Assembly (NCBI GenBank): GCA_036250195.1
Contig: JAVHZZ010000010.1
Coordinates: 109,514,778 to 109,578,777 of the forward strand
DNA from: Mixophyes australis
Lineage: Eukaryota; Chordata; Amphibia; Anura; Limnodynastidae
Length of the DNA: 64,000 nucleotides
Direction of reading: 5' to 3'
Both the position numbers and the translations under genes were made by a program. The notes under the pieces were generated by a model, which had not been told where the DNA came from, made no database searches, and was given only the letters and a program-made list of their open reading frames with translations. Positions 31,430 through 43,430 of the stretch are shown here, piece after piece (position 1 is the first letter of the stretch; the number at the start of each line of letters is the position of its first letter).

Positions 31430-33600
31430 ATTTGGACGTTGTTACTGAATATGTTTCCAGGTATGGACCGGCTGGAGGGAACGCACAGTATTCAAGCAGA
31501 TAAATCACCAGGAGTTCATCCACCAAGAAATATACCAGCCAGATTCAGGGAAAGAGTTACAGCAGAATTGGAGAGAATGGAGATAATGTATGCAATAAGA
31601 AGGTTTGGAAAGCCAGCCAAATGAGTTATTACTCAGTGGTTGTTGAAAAACCCAATGGAAGGGTGAGACTATGCTTGGATTCCAGAGACCTGAGTGTAGC
31701 TGGACCTAACCAGCTTCTCGTGGTGGGTGAAATCACTTCTAGGGTTCTACAGCAGCTTACCTCACAGGGCTGAGTGCAGGGGTCTGACAGCTAATGTTAG
31801 ATAACAAGAGTTCACGTCTCTGTACATTTAATACCTCATTTGGCCAATATAAGTTCTTGAGATTCCCTTTTGGGATAAACTCGGCACCAGAGGTGTCTCA
31901 TAAGACTGTGTAGCAGTTATTTGCGGGTGTTGACGGAGTAGAAATCTACACTGAGGACATATTGATCTGGGTTGAGATAAAGGAACAGCATAATCAAAGA
32001 CTGAGGCAAGTCCCGGACAGGGACATATCAATTGTAAATGGAACAAAAAAATGCAAATCTGTCCTAGAGAAAATAAAACAGACGAGTCACATAGATTCCA
32101 GTGTTTATAACCTGATCCGAGCAGAATTGAAGCAATAAAAAGTGCCCGATCCTGAGTGTAAACTGGATGTTGAAAGGTTCCTAGGAATGGTCGTAATTTT
32201 TACCAGAATGTATTCCACATTTCTCGGAACTATATAATGAGCCACTTTGTGAACTGACCGGAGATTATGTTATATAGAAATGGGAGGAACGGATAGTAGA
32301 TCAGTCTGTGTATAGAGAAAGACTTTGACCATAAGCCACCTGAAGCCATTAGAAAGTTAACAAAACATTGAGCTGTTCCCCAACTAGAACCCGGAAATTG
32401 TGATTGACAGAATTATCATCTGGAATTAAAATACATACTACCGGTACATATATCTGGAAAAGATCTGGACGCGTTGTCTAGAGCGCAACTAAGAGACCTA
32501 CCAGACCCGAAAGAGCAACCAGAGGAGAATAAAGATAGGTACCATTGTCATGGGATAAATTCATAATCCCTAAAAGATGGACTCAGGATGATGAAACTCT
32601 AATAAAATTATAATGTTGGAAGCCAGTCATCATCATCATCATCATCATCATTTATATAGTGCCAACATATTCCGTAGCGCAGAGAGAAGAACAAGTGTTA
32701 GAGGACTACTAGAACTTCAAGGATGAGATCACAGGAGTGAATAGAATTCCTTTCAAAAGGGATCGAATAATTATCAAATCAATAATTAAGGAGGAAATGC
32801 TGAATCGTATTCAGGATGGTCACGTAGGAATAGAGAGCTGTAGGAGATGAGGAAATAATGTTGTCTTTTGGTCTGGTAACATTATGAATAACATTATGAA
32901 TATGATATATATTTGGCAGATTAGCTAAGGAGCCACCACTGTCCCATAGAATAGACATATTCGCCAGTTCCAGCAGGAACACCTAGTGGATGGACTACTG
33001 TTCAACGTTCATGGAAGTTTACTGGATAAGAAAAGACATCACAAGTTTGGCAATCATGACTCAGCTCAAATCACCATTTGCCATGTATGGATTCCAGAAT
33101 TTCTCATATCAGATAATGCTCCACAACTTAGTTCACAAGAATTTTAAGCTTTAGCAAAGGAATCGGTGTTTTGAACCATGAAGTCCCCATTTTGCACAGG
33201 CTAACGGGAGAGCAGAGTGAGAATTACAAACTCTTAAGATTACCCATACTTAAGAAAAGTCTAAAGAGTCTCTCCAGCCCCAGTTACTTTTAGGCAAATG
33301 CACGAGGACAAGACTGCTATCACCTCCATGGACTTTATACTCCAAGATAAGTGTAAGAGCAGTTCCGCAGCTGCTGGAGAAGTGACAGAGGAACCAATAA
33401 AAGGAAACCATGAAAGTAAAAATGTGAGACTATGGTGTGATGAAACATGGAACACAGCTATGGTTATAGTATTTGCTAAACAATCAAGATCCGACAATGT
33501 ATTGGGTGGAAATACAGACAGAACAGGAGATTTCTGATGAAAAGTAAGGAAAGAGAGATCAATGAGCAAAACTAAGTAAATAATTATCCAACAAAGTCAC
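31430..33600 (+). pseudogene. Decayed Ty3/Gypsy-type retrotransposon pol region
   Basis: Broken reading frames on the plus strand still show reverse-transcriptase signatures. VVVEKPNGRVRLCLDSRDL lies around 31635-31692; a FGQYKFLRFPFGINSAPE block is at about 31840-31893; and the active-site position reads YTED (31947-31958) instead of the usual YxDD. Further on, an integrase-like block IPEFLISDNAPQLSSQEF lies at about 33092-33145, with the conserved Asp at 33112-33114. Stop codons and frame changes are frequent. No LTRs, gag or primer site were identified. The altered active site and stops mean it is inactive. A SINE tail has inserted at 32627. Confidence 0.8.
32627..32690 (-). repeat. SINE/LINE 3' tail with (ATC)n
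   Basis: (CAT)n followed by TTTATATAGTGCCAACATAT and CCGTAGCGC is the 3' end of a SINE-like element on the minus strand. Only the tail is present and it differs from the main V-SINE tail at several positions. Confidence 0.65.
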
Positions 33601-33618
33601 TTAGAAAGTAGTTTATAT

Positions 33619-33884
33619 CATCTTTTATTTATATAGAGCCACTAATTCCACAGCGCTGTACAGAGAACTCACTCACATCAGTCCCTGTCCCATAGGAGCT
33701 TACAATCTAAATTCTCTAACACACACACACAAACACACACAGACTAAGGTCAATTTGTTAGCAGTCAATTAACCTACCAGTATGTTTTTGGAGTGTGGAA
33801 GGAAACCAGAGCACCCGGAGGAAACCCACGCAAACACGGGGAGAACATACAAACTCCACACAGATAAGGCCATGGTCGGGAATA
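33619..33884 (-). repeat. V-SINE-like SINE lacking its tRNA head
   Basis: The tail (TTTATTTATATAGAGCCACT), middle part and core (GTGTTTGCGTGGGTTTCCTC on the minus strand) are intact. The match stops at GGCCATGGTCGGGAATA, so the B box is only partly present and the A-box part is gone. An (AC)n run at 33720-33740 lies in the middle. Confidence 0.8.
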
Positions 33885-35372
33885 CATGCATGCATCCAGT
33901 AGCAGCACCAGCACAATGGACAGTTACGTCAACTAGTACTCAGATCCTGCTGGCACAGAGCTAACAGCTGCAGAGAAAGTAACACAAAATAGAATTTGAG
34001 GTATTGGTGGAAGACAATCTTAAGGTGGTATCAAAGTGTCTCTTACCCAGAGCAACCAAACTAAACAGGATCTTTCCATGGGCGACATTCTGTATCTGTT
34101 AAATTAAGCTCACAGGTACCATATTGTTTTGGATAATATGTATATTTGCACCTAATAAATGTAAAATAAACCACTTGAAAGTATACCTATTATTTAAAGT
34201 TAATTTTTCTCTTTCTCTTCCTCCGCTGTCCCCGTGTTTAGTTTTCCCCGGTAATGACAGAAACTTTTTCTATTTATAAATCTGAATGTGATCAATTCTT
34301 AAACTTCCAAATCTCCCTGATCTTTCCTTTATTCCAAGAATATTAATCTCAGGCTAGAAGTAATAACTGCGCAAATGTCACAGGGAGGTTCATCAGCCGC
34401 AATTCCCCCGTTGGAGTGGAACACACGGGAGATATTAGACACAGATTTGTGCATTTAAGTATTGTAGTGAAAGTGTTTTAAATGCAGAAGTCAGTCAGCC
34501 GGTATCTCGTTATTAGTTAATGACAGAGAGTCGATCTGTGACTCCAGACTGCTTTAGTATCATATTGATACAATGTCTGATTTCATCCTCCTATAGAAGC
34601 TGTCGAGATAACATAACTGGAATGTCAACATATCCCTTAGCAATGTTTGTTAATATTTGTATTTGGCAGTTTCAGATGAGATTAATTAAATGTTCGTGTC
34701 GCTATTACTATGATAGAAATATTGATTCAGGAAACAGAAATGTTCAAAATGTTAAAGCACATTTTGAGTCCATGTGAATAGCTGTGTTTTATGGCTGGTG
34801 AATTGCTTTTCAATATGTCAGTTTTCAATATTGTTTTTACAGCTTTGTTTTTTAGAAAAAAATCCTGGTAAAAATATAGGGTAAAACAGAACAGTAGCCC
34901 TTTAATAACATATAACCTTGCAGCTTAATTACACATTTATCATCTTTATTATGTGTTGGTTAAACATGTACAACATTTTATAAGTAATAACATTTTTTAA
35001 CCATTAATAATCATTGCCGGCTATCTATTCGGAGTCCTGAAACGTCACTGCTAATGACAGCCCCAATCCTGGTGGACAGCGCCCCTCGGGAATGAATGGT
35101 AGCCATTTGTATTAGCAGTGGAAACATAGCTATTCCTGCCAACGATAAAAGCATGACTGGTGGGTGTGCGTAAATGAGTTAATAAATGCAGAATAATAAA
35201 CTATTATTTAGTAAAATGACAGATACAGCAGCTGCAATTCATACAATTGTTCTTGATTTGCTGCACCAAGATTATTATTACTAACACTGGCAGAAAACCA
35301 TCTAGTCATGATGAGGTAAACAAATCACACAAGTTCTGTCAAACAAGCTGCTATACACATTGGTGGCATTAA
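33885..35372. other. Unassigned DNA, partly repeat-free
   Basis: 34200-34800 has no repeat signature and could be unique conserved DNA. Nothing coding is recognised. Confidence 0.3.
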
Positions 35373-35410
35373 AAAAACACCCCCCCCCCCCTACACACAC
35401 ACACACACTC
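35373..35410. repeat. Poly-C followed by (AC)n
   Basis: A7C-rich run then about ten C, then an ACACAC run. Confidence 0.85.
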
Positions 35411-36689
35411 TTTCCAGTTTGCAGCAGCAGCACCTGGAAATCTGAAGTTTATAATGTCCTCACGTACTGTCCCTGTTGACACAAACTCAGAAGCACCAAC
35501 AGCAGCAGTTGGATGAAACGGAAGAAATGTGGTCACTTGGGTCACTAGTGAAGACAAACTGCACTTGTTAATCATAACAAAAAGTTAACAGCAGCTGAAA
35601 GTGTGCAAATTAACAAATTCTGAAGAGCTAATGCAAGGTTCTGGTTCTGATGATAATGCAGATGATGTTGAAGTGGAGGAAGAGAAAGGTAACTGACATC
35701 TGGATAAAGTTAAAAAATACATAAAAGTGGAGGTGGTGATATGATGATGATGGATCAGATGTCTGACCTCTGACAATAAAGGCTTTTCCTCATAATTTGC
35801 TCATTGATTCTCTGCGGTACTCAGAGTGTTGTTTCGGCAGCTCGGACTATCTCTGTAATTTCATTCTAACCTAGGGTGCTTCCCAATATCCTTCACTAAT
35901 TTCTCCAAGGATCGATCACTAATGGCTTCTCATTAGCATTGTTACTAGTATACTCAGGATGTGGGTTGTGGATAAAAGAAACTGAATTGGTTTGTAAAAA
36001 AATATAGAAATATTATATTTTATACAGGATTTCAAAAATCATCAACATGTTTTATTTCAATATCACCAAAATTGTCAAGTGAAAACGAACGCTCTAGGAT
36101 TGTGTGGCATAAAGATAGTATATAGGCACAAAACCATATATATGGAAAACCAAATGACTGTACTGATCCGGCATAATTTACAAATCCAGAAAATACTCAA
36201 TGAAAGCACAATGGTTTCTGCATCAAAGTCTCATTTTAAAAAGTCTGTATTCCTAGAAACTCAGGAACCTGTAATACTTCATGTCTATGGTAATCTCACT
36301 ACATCGTATCGATACTGAGATAGTTTAACAGATGTGTTCTATAAACCCACCACTAGGGGCAGGAGACCACTCTTTAGTCCTCATTCTATGGGTCATATTT
36401 GATTGATTTCAAGGTGTGATTTAGAGGTTTGTAACTGTCAGTCACAGTCTTTCTAAACTTATGTATGAAGATAACGTTCACATTTGCAGCTCCTTGTAAA
36501 TAAATAATGCATCATAGCTTATGACGTTATTATTATGTATTTTTAATGTTGGATTTGAACGTTTAAAGTCACATAAAAAGTGTCACATGAACTGGAAACA
36601 TAAACTCAGCTTCTGTGAGAGGCTTATATGCCAGCACGTTGCACCATCTCTGCGTTTTAGTAAAGTTGTTGGGAAGAAGAGTTAAAATA
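35411..36689. other. Unassigned DNA
   Basis: At 35630-35690 the plus strand codes for a short acidic stretch (SGSDDNADDVEVEEEK), which might be a remnant of a transposase N-terminus; evidence is too thin to call. Confidence 0.25.
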
Positions 36690-37090
36690 AAAAGATATTC
36701 AGCTGCCGCTAAGCAGTCAGGAGAAATTGAAGTATAATTAAATGCTTATACAATTCTCTGCTTAGCTCATTTTAAGATCAAGTGTTTCTTTGTAGCAATT
36801 TCCTTTCTTTAATTACAATTTCCTGTCTAGTTTGACATTTACAATGCAATCTTGGGGGACATGTTTGTGATTTATTATCTCTACTTCTACCAGAATATCA
36901 CTCAGCAGAAATGAGTTTATAAAATAAGCTCAAATTATGGTGACCCTTCGCCAGCCCATAATTTCCAGGCTGAAATTGCAGATTGCAGACGAGCAAACGC
37001 GGACGGACTCTGGGCCAAGACGGGGAAATGTTTCAATAACAGAGATGACAGACAATCTTAATTAAAATAAAATATGATTTTGATAACATT
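36690..37090. other. Repeat-free DNA (candidate conserved non-coding element)
   Basis: No repeat structure; contains TTTCTTTAATTACAATTTCC and GAAATTGCAGATTGCAGACG and several ATTA cores. Candidate only. Confidence 0.2.
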
Positions 37091-37330
37091 TTACTATTAA
37101 ATCTCGCCCTGGTTTATTTGTAATGTCTTGTTTGTATTCATAATTATAGGATTAAATGTGACAATAATGACATGAGCTCTAAGAATTAAGTTACAAAATG
37201 AAAAAGATCTGAGGGATGTGTATAGAGATTCCATACGGGGCTGTGCCTTGTTTGGGTAATAGGAATAATGCATCACCAAATATTACTATATCAGAATCCT
37301 CCAAGGAATTATATGTCCATATAGTATAGG

Positions 37331-37467
37331 CCTGGTTAACCTGTGGCTCTCCAGGTGTTTTTGAAACTACACGTCCCAGCATGCCCTGACAGCTCTTGGC
37401 TGGTTATCATCTGGCAGAGCATTCTGGGGCTTGTAGTTTCACAACACCTCGAGAGCCACAGATTGGC
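37331..37467. mobile_element. Fold-back MITE (CTGTGGCTCTCCAGGTG family)
   Basis: Left arm CTGTGGCTCTCCAGGTGTT with GAAACTACACGTCCCAGCAT is mirrored by ATTCTGGGGCTTGTAGTTTC with AACACCTCGAGAGCCACAG on the right. The arms are about 57 bp with a 20-bp loop region. No convincing target duplication was found. I recall similar elements from Xenopus, but no family name is asserted. Confidence 0.75.
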
Positions 37468-37737
37468 CAGATCTTATAGAAGGGATGAAACTACATGCTG
37501 ATCACAATAGAAGCTACAATATTTCTTATAAAACACAAGTTTAAATTTAAACATAGCAAGTGTCTTGTATGAAGTGCTCCTTTTACCCAGGTGTGTGCAG
37601 CGGCCATTTTCTTGTAGTCCACCTCCTTCAGGTAAATAAAATAAACAGGAGGTGTGCTACAACAAAATGGCGCCCCCTCTTCAGTATGGCAGATGAAGCT
37701 ATAAAAAATTATTATTACTGGTCCACCGCTTAATGTC

Positions 37738-37830
37738 AGCCTGGTCTCAGTGAGATTGTTAGACTCTCACGGGAGATCACCCAATATTTCAAGAGTCTCT
37801 CGGACATTCTGGGAGAGTTGACAAGTATAA
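37738..37830. repeat. GGGAGATC / CTCTCGG repeat fragment
   Basis: GACTCTCACGGGAGATCACC and AAGAGTCTCTCGGACATTCT followed by GGGAGAGTTGACAAGTATA are words shared in diverged form with 15326-15479 and 57507-57600. Confidence 0.4.
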
Positions 37831-37974
37831 TATATGGATATAATACACAGGTCATGTGAATATATGTTAACACTTGTGAAATATATCCTGTTATTTGGTG
37901 AGTTGTCAGATCATTACTTATATATTGGAGAGCAATTATATCAGTCCTGTAACATGTCATCACACCTGTGTTCA

Positions 37975-38620
37975 TTCATTGTGCTATATACGTCACTCTT
38001 TGAGAAAGTCACCACTGTGACAAAACACGTCCGGGATTTGGATCTTTTCTGCAAATAGTAGAATATAGGAAGATCTGACTGCCGGATGTTACCTTATTGA
38101 AACTTTTATATTAATATACTGTGCCTGAGAAGAGGGGCGGTATGGCTTACGTTATCCACCAGAGGACGAGGTGTTACTACAGAGGATATCTTCTATATGC
38201 TGCTGAGTACGGCGGTAGAGGGTAATGTGATCTGGCCACTCTCCCCTTTATTATACGCTACTATACTGATCATTTTATGAAATTCAATGATGAGTTCCTA
38301 AGATGTCCGTAGCTGATGGTTGTGGCTGAAACATCTGGTATTTCTGTTCTATGAGTTTATACAGCACTGACTTTGAGTTACACTGTTTCTAAGTGACAAG
38401 AACCACAGAAGATCAATACACCCAGAGGAACTGACCATACCTCTGATTACACGTGCAGTGTATATGTGTACTTTTATACATGCAATATCCGACTTACCAA
38501 TATAGATCTAGTCTCAGTACAATAGGATTTTTGATGTTGATAAAACATTACTGTCAAATGTTTTTAATAAATCATTTTTAAATATATATTGGGAGCCTGT
38601 TCCTTTTATCAAGAATTCTG
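37975..38620. repeat. Old interspersed repeat, family unknown
   Basis: Contains TTTGAGAAAGTCACCACTGT followed by GACAAAACACGTCCG, a phrase I associate with frog interspersed repeats. It is followed by several hundred bases of similar texture up to ATTTTTAAATATATATTGGG. Ends and class are not established. Confidence 0.3.
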
Positions 38621-38670
38621 CCATATTTCTTGTAGGATTCAAATTATCTAGTTGCAGTTTTATTATTTAT

Positions 38671-38811
38671 CGGGCTGCACCCACTTTGTGGAATTCCCTC
38701 CCTCACACAATAAGACTTTCCTCTGGTCTACAAACTTTCAAGAGTTCTCTGAAAACCCACCTCTTCAGACAAGCTTATAATATTCCTCAACCACCCTCTT
38801 ATCGTCACTAG
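38671..38811 (+). pseudogene. LINE ORF2 C-terminus (CR1/L2/Rex-like)
   Basis: An in-frame stretch of 46 codons then TAG reads PTLWNSLPHTIRLSSGLQTF and continues with FKSSLKTHLFRQAY. The LWNSLP...FK..LKTHLF pattern is the typical last segment of reverse-transcriptase proteins of CR1/L2/Rex-type LINEs. Upstream sequence is not recognisably related, so this is a 5'-truncated insertion, as LINEs usually leave. The clade is not certain. Confidence 0.75.
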
Positions 38812-39060
38812 GTTACCCTATTACCATCCTCTACACAGTTCACACAAGACAACATCCCTCCGACCAACATTGCTGTGTGACTTGATCACATAACATACAA
38901 AACACTTTTTACCTTTGCAATCTGGCTGGACCAATATGCAGTAAGTAGATTTAACCTCATGTATCCAACTCCCATTGACACCTATAGATTGTAAGCTTGC
39001 TGGAGCTAAATAAATAAATGTTGATTATGATGATGATATTATGATGATGATATTTAATTA
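38812..39060 (+). repeat. LINE 3' untranslated region and (ATG)n tail
   Basis: Follows directly on the LINE stop codon. It includes TAGATTGTAAGCTTGCTGGA and ends in AAATAAATGTTGATTATGATGATG. The tail resembles those of the SINEs and of the fragment at 735-878, consistent with SINEs borrowing a LINE 3' end. Confidence 0.7.
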
Positions 39061-39529
39061 GAAATTAATAATTACCTCTAATAGAGGGCAACACCTTCAC
39101 TCTTCCTTATTAGAAGGTTTGATACAACTATTCCTTATGACTTTTTTTTTCACACTGTTAATCAAAGTAGGAAGAAATAAATCAAATAAATAAATGAAAT
39201 AAAAACAAATGAAGCACATAAAGAGAAATTAAATTATTATTTCACTATAAACAAATGATTACAGATCATTCAGAAAAGAGCAAAACGAAGGATCTTGGGA
39301 TAATTATAAAACAATATAATATCTATGTGATTAAATAGAGACTGACGTTCATTACGGCGCTCTCTAGTGGCCGGTGGAGGTTGCACGTCTTCACCTACTT
39401 AATTACTTAATTTATACCCATTTAGGTGCCTTAGATGAAGAGCGTCCCAGTGTCTGTCTCGGTTGCATTGTTCCCCTCTCCCGCATCCTGCTGGTGATTA
39501 CCCAGAGTAATGCTGTTTAGAGGCAGCAG
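39061..39529. other. Unassigned AT-rich DNA
   Basis: Nothing recognised. Confidence 0.35.
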
Positions 39530-39790
39530 TCCATTGTAAATCAAATTAGAAGCAATATGTTTTCTTAGTGCAGCTGTGGAATTTATTTCCCAAATGTTTT
39601 ATTTGTGGCTGAAATATGGATCTGACAACGAGCCAATAAGAAAGCAGCTGGGCAATTCCGTCGGCTCATTTTCATCCATTTTTACTCTTCCAGCAGTGAA
39701 CAGTGAATGCAATTCAGGCTTTTGTCTGGGATTATTAGTGCGTATTCTCTGGAGAGGCCTGCGCAATATGGTGGCCCTATACAATTAGAC
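39530..39790. other. Repeat-free DNA (candidate conserved non-coding element)
   Basis: No repeats; both strands stay open for about 60-70 codons without any motif. Texture is like other unique segments in this window. Confidence 0.2.
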
Positions 39791-40700
39791 AATAATAGTT
39801 ATAATGATCATAATCAAACTTAATATAAAGGTATCTTATACGCTAGAGTGCAAATGATGGCAATATTCCTGTAATGTCAGAGTTATAGGACAATTCTATT
39901 TAATGTAACTATTTATATAATAAGCAATATGCACGTTCCAGCTTCAGATTTACATCCACTGAAATCACCTGTGTGTACTGTTAGCAAGTGGTTTATAAGC
40001 ATCTTGTACACCTGGAAAATGCCTCTAAACTGTGTCCTTACCTTCCCGTCTTGTAAAGAGGACAGGCTTTGATGACGCAATAATGTTATTGCGCAGTGGG
40101 AGAGTGGGGCTGTGATAGCGCGAATCACATGGTCACACCCATGCGCTGGGTGGGCAGTTCCAAAAGTAGAGAAGTATGATGGAAAGTTTAGCATTTAAAA
40201 TATGAAGGTAAAATACTCTCACATTGATCCAATGCACTTTTATACAGCAGCAAAGAGTATTCCGCCACAATCATATATATAGCCACGTTCACCTCAATAC
40301 ACACAAAGCTGAAGGGACAAATGGAGCAGGCAGCACCCCAAAGACTAACCTCCAATTCCAATACAATGCTCGCAAACACAAGTATGAATGGGGGGGGGGT
40401 ACTTCCAGTGATACCCCCCCTTTTCCTGCATTGTTCCAGCATTAAAAAAACACTATTAAACGCATATATTTTGTCGCCAGTGGATATGAAGCCTTTCTCC
40501 TGATTTCATGGTTGGAAAGGACCTCCAATAGATTGTTCATTGTCTCCTACTGAATTGTATTATATAGTATCACATGGGGCTCGTGTTGTTGTATTATACG
40601 TCTGCATGCAAACCCCATTTCTCTAGTAAGACAGACTTAGGGGTAGCCTTGGTTTGCGGCAATAAGTATGATTTCTTATGGCTTATCAGTGATAAGTTAT
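39791..40700. other. Unassigned DNA
   Basis: 40065-40150 (GATGACGCAATAATGTTATT, then a GTGGGAGAGTGGGGC block) looks like a fragment of the repeat at 57507-57680, on the opposite strand. Otherwise nothing is recognised. Confidence 0.3.
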
Positions 40701-40706
40701 CACCGC

Positions 40707-40867
40707 AATCTGGGTTTTTGGTACCACTGCGCCAGCTACCCGTTAATAAATTATCACCGCAGTTTATGGATGAAATCTATCCCGTAGTGGTAAATTTATC
40801 TCTTTTGCTGGTGATCTGCACATGCGTGAGCCGGGTAGCTGGCGCAGTGGTACCAAAAACCCAGATT
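40707..40867. repeat. Perfect 36-bp inverted repeat
   Basis: 40707-40742 (AATCTGGGTTTTTGGTACCA...) is the exact reverse complement of 40832-40867, with an 89-bp spacer. The surrounding text also contains TTATCACCGCA twice. It may be the core of a MITE, or a local inverted duplication; no termini were found. Confidence 0.85.
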
Positions 40868-43102
40868 TGGTCTGTCAGTTCCACTAATAAAAAAAATGCA
40901 AAAAAATGAGATTAAAAATATCTTTTTTTTTAAAAAAAATAAAAGCCATTGACATTCAAAGAGTAAAGCATTTTGCTCAATCATTTTCTTCTGTTATCGC
41001 CACCGTGTACTGCAGCGATCCGTACTAGGTACGGCCACAGATGATGTATAGGGCGAAGCGGAAATCGCCGGAGAAAACACCCGTTGATAAATTTGCCGCA
41101 CACTCCTGTTCCATGGGCTCCTGTGAGCTTTCCAGGACCTGCAGAGACATATTTTACACTATGATGTTGGCATCGCCCCCCCGATGTACCGACATGTTAT
41201 TCACACTATTACTCAGCGCTCACTTCCAGCTCTCATCATGTAGCTTTTAAAATCCGGCCAAGTCGACTCTGAGCGGCATGTAATAGTTTCTGACATTTTG
41301 ATGTGCGCACTTATTTCTCTGTAGTTATTCAGAAGTGCAGAGAAAGCAACAACCACGGTAAATATTTAATTCCAGAGCATTTTCCTGACTGTTAGGATTA
41401 TCTGCCGTCCATCTCAACCAGGCTGTCACTGTCAGACGACTTGTACGGTGGAGGCAGGGGTATCTGAGTGGTCGGAGAGAGGCGCCGTAGGACAGGAAAA
41501 TATACATTTTGGTGCATAACTAGGTGCTACAGTCATTTTGGTGCAACTGATTGTGGTTTTGACACACATTGCACAAGGGTTGATGTGGTTAGTTGTAAGG
41601 CAAATAGGGCGCATGAATAAGGGGCAAGTACATCACCCAGACTCTCCCTTCCCCCAACTCCCAGCTTCTCAAGTCACCAACATGAGGTCACAATCCTGCT
41701 GGAGTTACTAAACCCACTGTGGACCCCGCTGTACTTATATCTACACCAATAAGTATAGTCTTATCTTGTCCTGCTCAGTAGAACTCACTAAATGCCTGAT
41801 TACATAATTGCCCTGTTAGCAGCTTCAGTGTATGATAATAAAACAGACCCGACCCATTCACCTGGTTACAACGTACTTTGTGCTGGTGGTGGCGGGTTGG
41901 GGCAAATCACTCTGTGCATTTCCTGTGGATACAGAACAACTGAGAACTAGGTGCAGATTGATTTTGACCAGGAAGATGATATGTTGAACAAGTAGCAAAT
42001 AAAGAAGCAGCGCATATCCGCATTCTTTATGGTTTGTGAATGAGCCTTTAAGAGTCCGTCAAGGTCTTATCTTTGTGGGCAACCTTATTTTTGCATGTCA
42101 TTCAGTACAAAAGTTGCTAGTTCCCTTGTCTCCCCTCCCCCAATTATTGGAACATCTATATAAATATAAATTATTCTATTATTATTCTAATTGGCTGAAT
42201 GCATATTGACCCCTCTAGCTGACAGTACCTAATTCATTAGTGAGGCGGTTGTCTATTCGCATTACTTACTTGTTCTTTAGATTAGGACTGTGGCAGGAAT
42301 GAAGATTCCCATTTGATCCGTAACGGGGAAAACAACTGATGTTTGTATTCAATTATATTTAATTTGCCTTGTTTTTCATGTGTTTGTCTTTCCTCCAAAT
42401 GCTCCGAACACTACACGAGCCCTCCATCTTCCTTACAGCGAGATATTGTCCTTTGATATCATCTGTTTGAGCGCTCCTGAAACCTTTACATATACAGTAT
42501 ATTATAACTGAAGGATGATTGATCCTGACGGAAATGTAAAACTGAGGTTTGTGTTCATAACGTTGTCCCCTCTCTAAGGGGTTAAAGAGGACAGGCTAAG
42601 TGAGCCTGGGGTACGCCCACGTGATGTCACTCTGGGAGGTCACTTAGGACACATTATAAACTACCAGTCCGTCCTCCCTGGTTCTGAGCTTCCTTGCAGA
42701 TACTTTGGACACCAATACCTGCTCGAGACCTGTTTACTGGACCCGCTGTTGGGATGTTGGGATGGTTTGGTTGGTAACCATTACCCTTCGACTTCACTGC
42801 CTTGCGGTCTTTTGTTCCCGGTGGAATCTTTTGGCTGGTGCTTTGGGTGCCAACACCAGCTGGTTTGATAAAACCACAACAAACTCTAAATTGAGGCGGT
42901 TTCTATCATTAAAAGAGTCAGGCTTTGGTTCTCGGATGCTTGAGATAAGGGACACCCAAGTTTAAAGATGAGTGCGCCCAGGTGAAATGATTCCCCATGT
43001 ATTCATATCAAGAGGGTAAATGTGATACAAGGAGCATTGCTCCTAGCCAAACTGCTAATCGTTTCCTCCTCCACCAACCATACAGTACATGTTTGTAGTT
43101 TA
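40868..43102. other. Unassigned DNA
   Basis: 42300-42500 is repeat-free. 42560-42960 has a promoter-like, CT-rich texture and might be part of an LTR, but no pair or ends were found. No genes. Confidence 0.3.
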
Positions 43103-43430
43103 ATCATCATCACCATTTATTTATATAGCACCATTGATTCCGCAGCGCTGTACAGAGAACTCACTCACATCAGTCCCTGCCCCCATTAGAGCTTACAGTC
43201 TAAATTCCCTAACATTCACACAGACAGACAGAGACTAGGGTCAATTTTGATAGCAGCCAATTAACCTACTAGTATGTTTTTGGAGTGTGGGAGGAAACCG
43301 GAGTACACGGAGGAAACCCACGCAAACACGGGGAGAACATACAAACTCCACACAGATAAGGCCATGGACGGGAATCTAACTCATGACCCCAGTGCTGTGA
43401 GGCAGAAGAACTACTAAGCCACCAACTGCT
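43103..43430 (-). mobile_element. tRNA-derived SINE (V-SINE-like), near full length
   Basis: On the minus strand the B-box region (GTTAGATTCC), core (TGTGGAGTTTGTATGTTCTC), middle (AGACTGTAAGCTCTAATGGG) and tail (GGTGCTATATAAATAAATGG) are in order. The A-box region is damaged (TTAGTAGTTCTTCTGCC). Confidence 0.82.

Noticed and set aside
35373..35410. Z-DNA or origin-like signal in the C/AC run
   Set aside because: Simple microsatellite; nothing else supports a function.
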